DNA of 64,000 bases. Source: an uncultured Oscillospiraceae bacterium (GTDB lineage: Bacteria; Bacillota; Clostridia; Oscillospirales; Oscillospiraceae). Of this stretch, positions 57,616 through 64,000 are shown piece by piece (positions within the stretch are counted from its first letter, which is position 1; every line of letters starts with the position of its first letter). The position numbers and the translations under genes were made by a program. The DNA lies in contig CANQNS010000001.1 in the NCBI GenBank assembly GCA_947625285.1, positions 124,001 to 188,000 of the forward strand, in the 5' to 3' direction. The notes beneath the pieces were generated by a model. The model saw only the letters and a program-made list of their open reading frames with translations. It ran no database searches and was not told the DNA's origin.

Positions 57616-58182
57616 ATGAGCCAGAGCAAGCCCAGCCTGCTTTTTTTCCAGCATGAGGACAACTGGCAGGACATAAAAAACGCCACCATGAACACCATCG
57701 GCAAGACCAAGGGCGCATACCCGGACAGCCAGTGGAAACGCCAGCTCATCATGGCAGAACACTCCCCCATCCGCAAGCTGAAGTTCGCCTGGCGGTGGGT
57801 GGATCTGCCATACTGGGTCAGCGTCCATTTCGTGCGCCATAAGTTCGGCATCGAGCATTTCGTCAAGACCCAGCGCACCGACCGCACCGGCACCGACCGC
57901 ACCGAGCTGCCCCAGGGCGCGCCGGTGAACCATGAGTGCGAGGCCGACGGCCAGGCCATGATAAACATCAGCCGCAAACGCCTTTGCAACTGCGCCAGCC
58001 CCGAGACCAGAGAGGCCTGGCAGCTGGTCAAGGACGCCGTGGCGGAGGTGGAGCCGGAGCTGGCCTCCTGCATGGTCCGGGAGTGCGTGTACCGGGGCTT
58101 CTGCCCGGAGATGTTCTCCTGCGGCTTCGCCCAGACCGAGGCTTTCCAAAAGGAGCGGGAAGCCTATATCAAGGGCATCTGA
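57616..58182 (+). CDS. FAD-dependent thymidylate synthase homologue (ThyX-like, divergent)
   Basis: A 188-residue protein resembling ThyX, which methylates dUMP using FAD, NADPH and methylene-tetrahydrofolate. The ThyX signature RHRx7S is represented only as VRHKFGIEHFVKTQRTDR (Arg74-His75-Lys76, no Ser at the expected place). Conserved downstream are HECEADGQAMINISRKRLC and MVRECVYRGFCPE. This divergent form resembles small ThyX-type proteins I associate with Clostridia and phages. Catalysis of dTMP synthesis is likely but not certain. AGGAGGT precedes ATG 57616. Confidence 0.72.
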   Translation: MSQSKPSLLFFQHEDNWQDIKNATMNTIGKTKGAYPDSQWKRQLIMAEHSPIRKLKFAWRWVDLPYWVSVHFVRHKFGIEHFVKTQRTDRTGTDRTELPQGAPVNHECEADGQAMINISRKRLCNCASPETREAWQLVKDAVAEVEPELASCMVRECVYRGFCPEMFSCGFAQTEAFQKEREAYIKGI

Positions 58183-58198
58183 ACGCGCCTGTGCCACA

Positions 58199-58224
58199 CC
58201 TCCCCAGAAATGGGGAGGTTTTTT
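58199..58224 (+). terminator. Terminator of the thyX-like gene
   Basis: CCTCCCC (58199-58205), loop AGAAAT, GGGGAGG (58212-58218), then TTTTTT. Confidence 0.93.
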
Positions 58225-58257
58225 GTCGAAATTTAACGGTTTCCTGCGAATAATGTA

Positions 58258-58286
58258 TTGCCAACGGCCAGCAGATATGTTACAAT
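58258..58286 (+). promoter_or_regulatory. Promoter of the PurN-like gene
   Basis: TTGCCA (58258-58263), 17 bp, TACAAT (58281-58286). Confidence 0.65.
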
Positions 58287-58339
58287 GTGGTGACAAGAAG
58301 TAAAAGAGAGTAAAAATCTGGCGGAGAGGAGTGACGGGT

Positions 58340-58969
58340 ATGGTCAAAACCGTAGTGCTTGTTTCCGGCGGCGGAACGAATCTGCAGGCCATCATGGACG
58401 CCCATCTGTTCGGGGAGATACCCAACTGTGAGCTGACGGCGGTCATCTCCTCCGACCCGGAGGCCTACGCGCTCATCCGGGCCAAAAGCGCGAACCTGGC
58501 CGCCTATGTGGTGGACAGGTCCCTGTTCCCCAACGACCAGAGCTTCAACACCGCCGTGGAACAGAAGCTCCAGGACTTGGACGCCGAGCTGGTGGCGCTG
58601 GCCGGTTACGTCCACCCGCTGGGGGCCGGCGTGCTGAAGGCCTATGAAAACCGCATCATCAATGTGTGCCCCAGCCTGCTGCCCGCCTTCGGCCAGTGCG
58701 ACATGAACTCCATGGAGCCCTATGAGGCGGCCATCCGCGCCGGCGTCAAGCTGTCCGGCGCCACCGCCTATTTCGTCACGGAGGAGCGGACGGGACCCAT
58801 CATACTTCAGCAGGCCGTGGAGGTATGGGAGGGAGATACCCCCAAGACCCTGCAGCGGCGGATCATGGAGGAGGCGGAGTGGAAGCTTCTGCCCAAGGCC
58901 ATCGCCATGTTCTGCCAGGGACAGCTTCGGACGGAGGGCGGTATCGTCCATCTGGCCGGCGAGAGATAA
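58340..58969 (+). CDS. Formyltransferase-fold protein related to PurN, lacking catalytic His and Asp
   Basis: A 209-residue protein with the PurN fold (VVLVSGGGTNLQAI at the start, VALAGY, and TPKTLQRRIMEEAEWKLLP near the end). GAR transformylases need Asn-x-His (NIHPSLLP) and Asp in DGGP. Here these read NVCPSLLP (Asn108 kept, Cys110 in place of His) and EERTGPIILQ (Asp missing with one residue deleted). It is therefore unlikely to be a normal GAR transformylase. It is a single gene with its own promoter and no purine genes adjoining. ATG 58340 follows GAGAGGAG. Confidence 0.75.
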   Translation: MVKTVVLVSGGGTNLQAIMDAHLFGEIPNCELTAVISSDPEAYALIRAKSANLAAYVVDRSLFPNDQSFNTAVEQKLQDLDAELVALAGYVHPLGAGVLKAYENRIINVCPSLLPAFGQCDMNSMEPYEAAIRAGVKLSGATAYFVTEERTGPIILQQAVEVWEGDTPKTLQRRIMEEAEWKLLPKAIAMFCQGQLRTEGGIVHLAGER

Positions 58970-59027
58970 CGAACGCGACAACACCTGAATCTGAGAATTA
59001 TTACTGATAAAGGGGATAGAGAGACCT

Positions 59028-60449
59028 ATGAACAAGATCACACGCAAGTGCCCCAACTGCGGCGCAGTGATGCAGGCCAACGCCAAGTATTGCAGAAAAT
59101 GCCACGCCAAGCTGGATTCCGGCCGGGTGGAGACCCTGCAGGGCGCCGAGACGGAGGCGTCGGACAAGGCCGCGAGGAAGCTCCCCTGGCAGAAGCGGAC
59201 CAACGACGACGCCCTGCGGAACCTGCCCAAGCCGGTGCGGCCGGCGGAGGAAGCGCAGTCCAACGGACCGCAGAGCGAGGGCTTCTTTACCCCTGCCTAC
59301 GCCGGTGAGACCGCCGGAAAGAGCCACAAAAACGGGGCCTCCGACGGCTCCCCCAGGCCCGTGTCTACCGCCAGAGGCGTGGACGGCGGCCAGGCCGCCG
59401 GCGGGATAAAGGATAAAAATCTCTGGCAGATCATAGCGGTGCTGGCCGCGCTGCTGGTAGTCATCGTGGTGGCTATCGTGCTGGTGGTGCGGCTCAACCG
59501 GCCCGCGGAGGAGATCGCGGAGCCCTCCGCGCCCTTCACCAGCCCCAATGTGGTCAATGTGAGCAACGGCACGAACGGCGAGGCGCCCCCCGCGCAAAAC
59601 GGCACGCCTACGCCCTCGCCCACCCCGTCCGCCAGCCCCACGCCCAGACCCACCAACACCCCCGTGCCTACCCCCAGCGCGACCCCGGCGGTCTCCCCCA
59701 CGCCCGGCACCACCACGGTGAACGGCGTCACCGTGACCGCCACCAGCGACACGATCTATATCAGCGGCAGCACGGTCAATATCCGCTCCGGCCCCACCAC
59801 GTCCAGCCAGATCCTGGGCACCGAGAGCAGGGGCTATCAGCTGCAGCGCACCGGCATCACCGGCAGCACCAGCAACGACTGGAGCCGGGTGTCCTATAAG
59901 GGCAGCGTGGCCTATGTGAGCAATTCGCTCATTTCCACCAACGCCCAGACCGCCTCCGGCACCGGCACCACCAGCAGCTCCGGCGGTACCTCCACCGGCA
60001 GCTCCGGCGGCACCAGCAGCAGCGTCACCGCGGCCAGCGGCACCGTTACCGTCAGCTCCGCCAGCGGCGCGAACCTGCGCTCCGGCCCGGGCATGGGCTA
60101 TTCCGTCGTCACGGCGGTGGCAAACAATACCCAGCTCACCCGCACCGGCACGGCGGCCGGCGGATGGACCCAGGTGAGCTATAACGGCCAGACCCTGTAC
60201 GTGGCTACCAGCCTGCTGGCCGGAAGCAGCTCCAGCAGCTCCTCCGGCACCACCAGCTCCTCCGGCAGCGGCACGGTCACCGGCGACGGCGTTCGGGTCC
60301 GCTCCGGCCCCGGCACCGACTACAGCGTCATCGGTTACTATAATAAGGGCGCGAGCGTGTCCATCACCGGGACCAGCGGAAGCTGGTATCAGATCAGCTA
60401 CAACGGTCAGACCGGGTATATCGCGGCCCAGTATGTGAGCAAAAGCTGA
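59028..60449 (+). CDS. Membrane-anchored protein with zinc ribbon and three SH3b domains
   Basis: A 473-residue protein. The N-terminus is a zinc ribbon (CPNCGAVM...YCRKCH, four Cys at ~8-29), then a flexible region, one transmembrane helix (~137-159: IIAVLAALLVVIVVAIVLVV), a Pro/Thr/Ser-rich stalk and three extracellular SH3b repeats (about 235-305, 335-395 and 415-472), each with a VNIRSGP/ANLRSGP/VRVRSGP motif. SH3b domains usually bind peptidoglycan. The topology places the zinc ribbon inside and the SH3b repeats on the wall side, as if linking wall state to a cytoplasmic partner (inference). Confidence 0.85.
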   Translation: MNKITRKCPNCGAVMQANAKYCRKCHAKLDSGRVETLQGAETEASDKAARKLPWQKRTNDDALRNLPKPVRPAEEAQSNGPQSEGFFTPAYAGETAGKSHKNGASDGSPRPVSTARGVDGGQAAGGIKDKNLWQIIAVLAALLVVIVVAIVLVVRLNRPAEEIAEPSAPFTSPNVVNVSNGTNGEAPPAQNGTPTPSPTPSASPTPRPTNTPVPTPSATPAVSPTPGTTTVNGVTVTATSDTIYISGSTVNIRSGPTTSSQILGTESRGYQLQRTGITGSTSNDWSRVSYKGSVAYVSNSLISTNAQTASGTGTTSSSGGTSTGSSGGTSSSVTAASGTVTVSSASGANLRSGPGMGYSVVTAVANNTQLTRTGTAAGGWTQVSYNGQTLYVATSLLAGSSSSSSSGTTSSSGSGTVTGDGVRVRSGPGTDYSVIGYYNKGASVSITGTSGSWYQISYNGQTGYIAAQYVSKS

Positions 60450-60464
60450 CAGGACGACAAATGT

Positions 60465-60500
60465 AAACGGGGCGGACCCACACCGGGTCCGCCCCGTTTT
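60465..60500 (+). terminator. Terminator of the SH3b gene
   Basis: AAACGGGGCGGACCC (60465-60479) pairs with GGGTCCGCCCCGTTT (60485-60499), followed by T; it also ends the convergent small gene. Confidence 0.88.
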
Positions 60501-60937
60501 CAGCTTTCCAGGCCCCCGTAGAGGGCCAGCGTGAACCGCCGCAGCGCCCGGTCCCGCCGGCGATAGACCTGGGCCTTTTCCCGGTCCAGCTCCTCGCACA
60601 GCCGCTCACAGGCGCCTTTGCGCCGGTGGATGTAAAACCGGTCCAGCACCAGCCGGTCCTCCTCGTCCAGCGCGGCAAGGCCCCCGTCCGTCAGGTCCAC
60701 CCAGGCCTGAGACGATTCCAGCTGCCGGGCCAGCTCCTCCCGGCGGACGATGTTGGAAAGCATCGCGTCCTCCCGCCGGCTGCCGGTGCCGTGGGCCGGG
60801 ATCGAATCCGGCACCGAGCTGCGCAGGGAGGCGTAGTCCACCTCCAGACGGTGTATCTCCGCGGGGATGCTCTCCAGAGACTGCCGCCGGGCCTCGTATT
60901 GCAGCAGCTTCTCCGCCGCTTCCTGCTTCCAATCCAT
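60500..60937 (-). CDS. Phage-type sigma-like regulator (RinA/ArpU/DUF1492-like)
   Basis: A 145-residue, mostly helical protein. The N-terminal half is a coiled coil (QYEARRQSLESIPAEIHRLE); the C-terminal half resembles sigma region 4 (LDEEDRLVLDRFYIHRRKGA, EELDREKAQVYRRRDRALRR). Such proteins drive late transcription in phages and some mobile elements of Firmicutes. It is divergent from an S24-type repressor over a shared operator region, so it is probably what remains of a lysogeny-type switch or a domesticated pair. No phage structural genes are near. Confidence 0.68.
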   Translation of the reverse strand: MDWKQEAAEKLLQYEARRQSLESIPAEIHRLEVDYASLRSSVPDSIPAHGTGSRREDAMLSNIVRREELARQLESSQAWVDLTDGGLAALDEEDRLVLDRFYIHRRKGACERLCEELDREKAQVYRRRDRALRRFTLALYGGLES

Positions 60938-60950
60938 GCGTATATCCTCC

Positions 60951-61093
60951 TTTTCGGTCTGTTATCTGGCAGTTGACTGCCCGTTTCCGGATCTATATCA
61001 CGAATATAATACCGAAAACGGGTCGTGTCAAGAGGTTTTCATACCGAAAAGGGGATTATTTTAGTTGACAGAGGGATAAAATTCGGGTACACT
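60951..61093. promoter_or_regulatory. Divergent promoters with repeated operators (phage-like switch)
   Basis: Minus promoter: TTGACA (61031-61026), 17 bp, TATATT (61008-61003). Plus promoter: TTGACA (61065-61070), 17 bp, TACACT (61088-61093). ATACCGAAAACGGG (61009-61022) lies in the minus spacer, and ATACCGAAAAGGGG (61041-61054) just upstream of the plus -35. Inverted, weaker copies are at 60951-60959 (TTTTCGGTC) and 60980-60990 (CCCGTTTCCGG). These are likely binding sites of the S24 repressor. Confidence 0.7.
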
Positions 61094-61118
61094 GGAGCAT
61101 GACAGGGAGGTGCGTTCG

Positions 61119-61862
61119 ATGGATATCAGCGAGCAGATCAACCGATACCGCCGGCAGGCGGGAATGACTATAGACCAGCTGGCCCGGGCGTCGGGGGTGT
61201 CCAAGGGGACCCTCAACAAGATCATTGCCGGGGAGACGAAAAGCCCCACCGTGGCGGTCATGGGCAAGCTGGCTCGGGCGTTGGGCCGGCCGCTGGACGA
61301 TTTCGACCAGGAGGCGGCGGGACGGACCGGGCTGTCCCAGGAGGCCATGGGCCTTGCCAGGGACTTCGACGGCCTGGACAGCCACGGCCGGCGGGTGGTC
61401 CGGGCGGTGGTCGGGGAGGAGAAGCGGCGCATGGCGGCCCGGCGGGAGACAGCGGAAAAGCCCGCGAACAAGGTGATACCCCTGTTCGGCAACGCCTTCG
61501 CCGCCGGCCTGGGCGAGCCGGATTTCAACAACCTGTTCACGGATTACTCGGTCCCGGCGGACAGCGGCGCGGAGTTTGCCGTGCGCATCAACGGAAATTC
61601 CATGGAGCCCTACCTGCACGACGGGTCCGTGGCCCTGGGCCAGAAGCGGACGCCCCGGGACGGCGAGGTGGCCGCGCTGCTGCTGGACGGTGAGTTTTTG
61701 TGCAAGCAGGTGTGCCAGGACAGCCTGGGGAACGTGTATCTGTTCGCCCTGAACCGGGACAGGAAGGACGCGGACGTGACCGTGGCCCACGACGCGGAGC
61801 GGAGCCTGACCTGCTTCGGGACCATCATCATGGAGCGGGTCCCGCTGCCGGCGGATGTGTGA
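61119..61862 (+). CDS. LexA/CI-like repressor with XRE and S24 domains
   Basis: A 247-residue repressor. The XRE helix-turn-helix spans ~1-60 (MTIDQLARASGVSKGTLNKI) and the S24 self-cleaving domain spans ~140-240, with catalytic Ser in INGNSMEPYL, Lys in EFLCKQV and a probable Ala-Gly cleavage site in FAAGLGE near 130. RecA-promoted self-cleavage after DNA damage would relieve repression, as in CI and LexA. I chose ATG 61119; GGGAGG is at eight bases, while GTG 61110 overlaps it. It faces the phage-type regulator. Confidence 0.85.
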   Translation: MDISEQINRYRRQAGMTIDQLARASGVSKGTLNKIIAGETKSPTVAVMGKLARALGRPLDDFDQEAAGRTGLSQEAMGLARDFDGLDSHGRRVVRAVVGEEKRRMAARRETAEKPANKVIPLFGNAFAAGLGEPDFNNLFTDYSVPADSGAEFAVRINGNSMEPYLHDGSVALGQKRTPRDGEVAALLLDGEFLCKQVCQDSLGNVYLFALNRDRKDADVTVAHDAERSLTCFGTIIMERVPLPADV

Positions 61863-61918
61863 CGTTTTTAGACTGTCAAAGAATAGAAAAACGGGAGCGA
61901 AGCCCGGTCAGGGCGAGC

Positions 61919-62037
61919 CGCGCGGCATTCCCGCGCGTGAAGTCAAAAGCCGTTGTGCGACAGGCTTTTGACTTCCTGCCGGCGGGATTCACTTCCGCCG
62001 AGCAGTTTATATCAACGCGGGCAAAAACTTGTTTTTG
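61919..62037. repeat. Array of hairpins after the S24 repressor gene
   Basis: CGCGCGG/CCGCGCG (61919-61937), a perfect 12-bp AAGTCAAAAGCC/GGCTTTTGACTT (61940-61951, 61963-61974), CTGCCGGCGG/CCGCCG-a-GCAG (61976-62005) and CAAAAAC/GTTTTTG (62022-62037) follow one another with hardly any spacing. The 61863-62095 gap holds these and a terminator, no gene. Confidence 0.65.
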
Positions 62038-62053
62038 ACAAGCAATAGTAAAG

Positions 62054-62081
62054 ACAGCGGACCGGGAGGTCCGCTGTTTTG
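62054..62081 (+). terminator. Intrinsic terminator
   Basis: ACAGCGGACC (62054-62063), loop GGGA, GGTCCGCTGT (62068-62077), then TTT. It lies between the repressor and the convergent small membrane protein gene. Confidence 0.85.
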
Positions 62082-62095
62082 CTTTCGGTGTTTTG

Positions 62096-62305
62096 TTAAA
62101 AGCCGATGTAGGCCAGCAGGCCCGCTGCGTCCTGCTTTAAGATGTCCCAGTTCATGGCAAGGCGTTCGCCGTACTCGGTCAGATTGCCATGGGCCTGCAG
62201 GGCCGTGGGAGAGCTGCCGGTGAAGAAGCCCACGCCGATGGCGGCCACGCCCAGCAGAAAACAGATCAGCGCGATGCTGGTGATGAATCGCCAACCCTTA
62301 TGCAC
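62096..62305 (-). CDS. Small membrane protein of unknown function
   Basis: A 69-residue protein with one N-terminal transmembrane helix ([20 protein letters not shown]) and a hydrophilic tail. It overlaps the preceding gene's stop by eight bases and is probably translated with it. I recognise no family; similar small proteins follow HAAS/DUF1700-like genes. Confidence 0.6.
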   Translation of the reverse strand: MHKGWRFITSIALICFLLGVAAIGVGFFTGSSPTALQAHGNLTEYGERLAMNWDILKQDAAGLLAYIGF

Positions 62306-63371
62306 GGACGTTCACCTTCTTTCCCAGCGTCAGATGGGCCAGGGCCTTCAGGCCACGGATATACAGCGACACGATGGCTACCAGCAGCCACAGGCCCAGC
62401 CACAGCGTCACCAGCCCGGCGGCCAGCGCCACCAGCGCGAGGCCAAAGAGCATGACCGCGTCCGCGATGTAGCTGATGCACCACAGCCCTCCCACCGCGG
62501 CCAGCCACGCGCCCAAAAGCAGCGCGGCGCCGGGCAGAAGCAGGATCGGCATCAGCGCCAGGCAGACCAGGGCCAGCGGCACGGCGATCACCAGCAGCGA
62601 CAGGATGAAAAGCGGTATGCCCGCGCCCAGGGGCATGGTGCGCTCCACGGTGTAAGCGGGCGCGGCCGGGGCTTCGGCCGGTCCGGCGGGAGGCCTCACA
62701 GGCTTGGGGAGAGGCTCACGCGCCGGCGCCGGGGGGTTCGACGCCGCCTCGGCGGGACTGGCCGGGGCCGGTCCGGCGGGGGGCGTTTCCTCCTCCGGGG
62801 CCTCCGGGTCTGCGGTCTCCCGGCCGGACATCCAGTCGGGGAGGTCGTCCATCCCGGCGGGCCGGGCCGGCGTCTCCGGCTCCGGCTCGGGTTCGGAGTC
62901 AGCTTCCGGCTCCGGCTCGGGCTCTGGCTCTGGTTCAGGTTCCGTCTCCGGCTCCGGCGTGGGTTTCGGCTCGTCCGCCACGAAGTTGGAGGGGATGGAC
63001 GGCGGCTCGAAGCCGGGCAGATCGTCCAAGAGCGCGTCCGGCGGCGTATAGGCGGGCACCGGCTCAGGCTCCGGGCTCGTTTCAGGCTCCGGCTCCTTCT
63101 CCGGCTCCGGCGCGGGCTCCGGCTCCGGGGCCTTCTCCGGGATGGGAAGCTCGTCCAGAACGCTGTCGGTGATGCTGCCGGGCTCATAGGTCCGGCTCAT
63201 GCGGATGGCCGCGGCCGTGGGAGAGCCGATGCGCCGCACAAGAGCGTCCACGCCCTCCGGGCCGGCCTGGTCGAACAGCGCGCCGTAGCGGGACAGGGTC
63301 TGGGCACGGTCCGCGCCGGTCATGAAGATCAGCAGCCGGTCCAGCTCCGCGAGGTATTGGGGTTTGTTCAT
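62298..63371 (-). CDS. HAAS/DUF1700-like protein with a Pro-Glu-rich linker and C-terminal membrane domain
   Basis: A 357-residue protein. The N-terminal ~60 residues ([20 protein letters not shown]) resemble the helical HAAS domain of DUF1700 proteins. A long linker of Pro-Glu repeats (about 85-210) follows, then four hydrophobic helices (~240-340). HAAS proteins usually sit beside PadR regulators, which is not the case here. Start ATG 63371 follows GGAAAGGAGAC. The linker's GAGCCGGAG-like repeats are low-complexity and explain long open frames on the other strand. Confidence 0.65.
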   Translation of the reverse strand: MNKPQYLAELDRLLIFMTGADRAQTLSRYGALFDQAGPEGVDALVRRIGSPTAAAIRMSRTYEPGSITDSVLDELPIPEKAPEPEPAPEPEKEPEPETSPEPEPVPAYTPPDALLDDLPGFEPPSIPSNFVADEPKPTPEPETEPEPEPEPEPEPEADSEPEPEPETPARPAGMDDLPDWMSGRETADPEAPEEETPPAGPAPASPAEAASNPPAPAREPLPKPVRPPAGPAEAPAAPAYTVERTMPLGAGIPLFILSLLVIAVPLALVCLALMPILLLPGAALLLGAWLAAVGGLWCISYIADAVMLFGLALVALAAGLVTLWLGLWLLVAIVSLYIRGLKALAHLTLGKKVNVRA

Positions 63372-63414
63372 TATCGGTCTCCTTTCCAGGAGCGATGTGG
63401 ATAGATACCTGACT

Positions 63415-63443
63415 ATTATAATAACAAATCGCCCGCAGGTCAA
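63415..63443 (-). promoter_or_regulatory. Promoter of the HAAS-like gene
   Basis: On the minus strand TTGACC (63443-63438), 17 bp, TATAAT (63420-63415). Confidence 0.75.
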
Positions 63444-63488
63444 GCCGTGGCGGGAAAGTTCCGGCCCCCGCTCCCGGGGCGTTTGGGC

Positions 63489-63517
63489 TTGACAAGGGAC
63501 CGATACGTCTATAAAAT
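63489..63517 (+). promoter_or_regulatory. Promoter of proS
   Basis: TTGACA (63489-63494), 17 bp, TAAAAT (63512-63517). The ~35-base leader is too short for a T-box. Confidence 0.75.
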
Positions 63518-63554
63518 GGATGGGCTGAAGTTTTATGCGAGAGAGGTCACGATC

Positions 63555-64000
63555 ATGGCTAAAAACAACCAGGTGACGCAGATCACCTCCATGGATCAGG
63601 ATTTCGCCCAGTGGTATACCGACGTGTGTACCAAGGCGGAGCTGGTGGATTATTCCGGCGTGAAGGGTCTTTTTATCCTGCGGCCTTACGGCTACGCCAT
63701 TTGGGAGAACATCATGGGCTTCCTGGATAAAAAATTCAAGGAGACCGGCCACCAGAACGTGTCCATGCCCATGCTGATCCCCGAGAGCCTGCTCCAGAAG
63801 GAGAAGGACCATGTGGAGGGCTTCGCCCCCGAATGCGCCTGGGTCACCATGGGCGGCAGCGAGCCGCTGCCCGAGCGGCTGTGCGTGCGGCCTACCAGCG
63901 AGACGCTTTTCTGTGACCACTGGAAAAACGTGCTCCACTCCTGGCGCGATCTGCCCCTGCTCTATAACCAGTGGTGCAGCGTCATGCGCTGGGAAAAGAC
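63555..64000 (+). CDS. proS: Prolyl-tRNA synthetase, N-terminal part (cut by window edge)
   Basis: The first ~148 residues of a class II synthetase that charges tRNA-Pro. [34 protein letters not shown] and [10 protein letters not shown] match the archaeal/eukaryal-type ProRS (without the bacterial editing insertion), which many Clostridia carry. Motif 2 begins near MRWEK at the window end. ATG 63555 follows GAGAGGTC. Confidence 0.95.
   Translation, partial: MAKNNQVTQITSMDQDFAQWYTDVCTKAELVDYSGVKGLFILRPYGYAIWENIMGFLDKKFKETGHQNVSMPMLIPESLLQKEKDHVEGFAPECAWVTMGGSEPLPERLCVRPTSETLFCDHWKNVLHSWRDLPLLYNQWCSVMRWEK

Noticed and set aside
62696-63187. Pro-Glu tandem repeats at 62.7-63.2 kb as a DNA repeat element
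   Set aside because: They are in frame with the HAAS-like protein and explained by a low-complexity PEPEPE linker.
63518-63554. A T-box leader in front of proS
   Set aside because: The leader is only ~35 bases and there is no T-box sequence or specifier structure.

Overview
The window reads as chromosome of a GC-rich, spore-forming member of the Clostridia, most likely in or near the Oscillospiraceae. The family call is an inference from several things seen here: sporulation genes (spoIVB, a bofA-like gene, ricT), Gram-positive style promoters and Shine-Dalgarno sites, lipobox lipoproteins, an S-layer-homology protein, CIRCE/HrcA control of htpG, Rex, RNase Y, and TRAP-TAXI and BMP-type transporters. 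No tRNA, rRNA, CRISPR array, intact insertion sequence or complete prophage is visible. Because GC is high, long open frames lie antisense to nearly every real gene; I left these out.

Layout. 1-2.8 kb (minus): phospholipid operon (PAP2 phosphatase, YbhN-type membrane protein, pssA, psd cut by the window edge). 3.0-5.0 kb: an OmpR-type two-component system directly upstream. Direct repeats with an 11-bp period sit just upstream of the phospholipid promoter. 5.1-12.7 kb (minus): DUF4342 protein, transglutaminase-like lipoprotein with the catalytic Cys replaced, LUD protein, YitT transporter, and a divergent type IIA topoisomerase pair. 12.9-16.4 kb (plus): bofA-like gene, then a lysine riboswitch with terminator controlling a polar amino acid ABC transporter. 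16.4-17.9 kb: lipoprotein, an inverted-repeat-bounded segment carrying an orphan promoter, and a deletion scar of a second ABC ATPase. 18-24 kb: RNase Y, SLH/C39 protein, two flavoproteins. 24-32 kb (minus): mgtE with an unusual structured leader, then a purine salvage and uptake cluster (xpt, BMP binding protein, ATPase, two permeases, HAD phosphatase). 32-37.5 kb: HAD, proC, two divergent racemases (the plus one is murI), WYL regulator, rsmI. 37.5-42.1 kb: FMN alpha-hydroxyacid oxidase homologue and a TRAP-TAXI transporter. 42.3-45.5 kb: spoIVB, rfbA, rfbB. 45.6-50.5 kb: htpG under CIRCE, a secreted protein, and an Amt-PII fusion behind a leader terminator. 50.5-57.4 kb: mnmE-rex, holB-ricT, a Cthe_2159-like secreted protein, rplM-rpsI. 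57.6-64 kb: a thyX homologue, a PurN paralogue lacking catalytic residues, an SH3b protein, a phage-type divergent switch, a Pro/Glu-rich membrane protein and the start of proS.

How the parts fit. Three solute-uptake systems (lysine ABC, purine BMP, TRAP-TAXI) share one architecture: regulated promoter, binding protein, then a hairpin or riboswitch that can set the ratio of binding protein to membrane parts. Late-sporulation signalling is represented by SpoIVB and a BofA-like protein, 29 kb apart. RNA decay is represented by RNase Y and its likely partner RicT. The most unusual material is non-coding: a covarying 88-bp tandem repeat and competing hairpins upstream of mgtE, two dense arrays of hairpins (50.5 kb and 61.9 kb), a 26-bp duplication flanking a 105-bp insert behind bofA, and the putative two-component operator for phospholipid synthesis.
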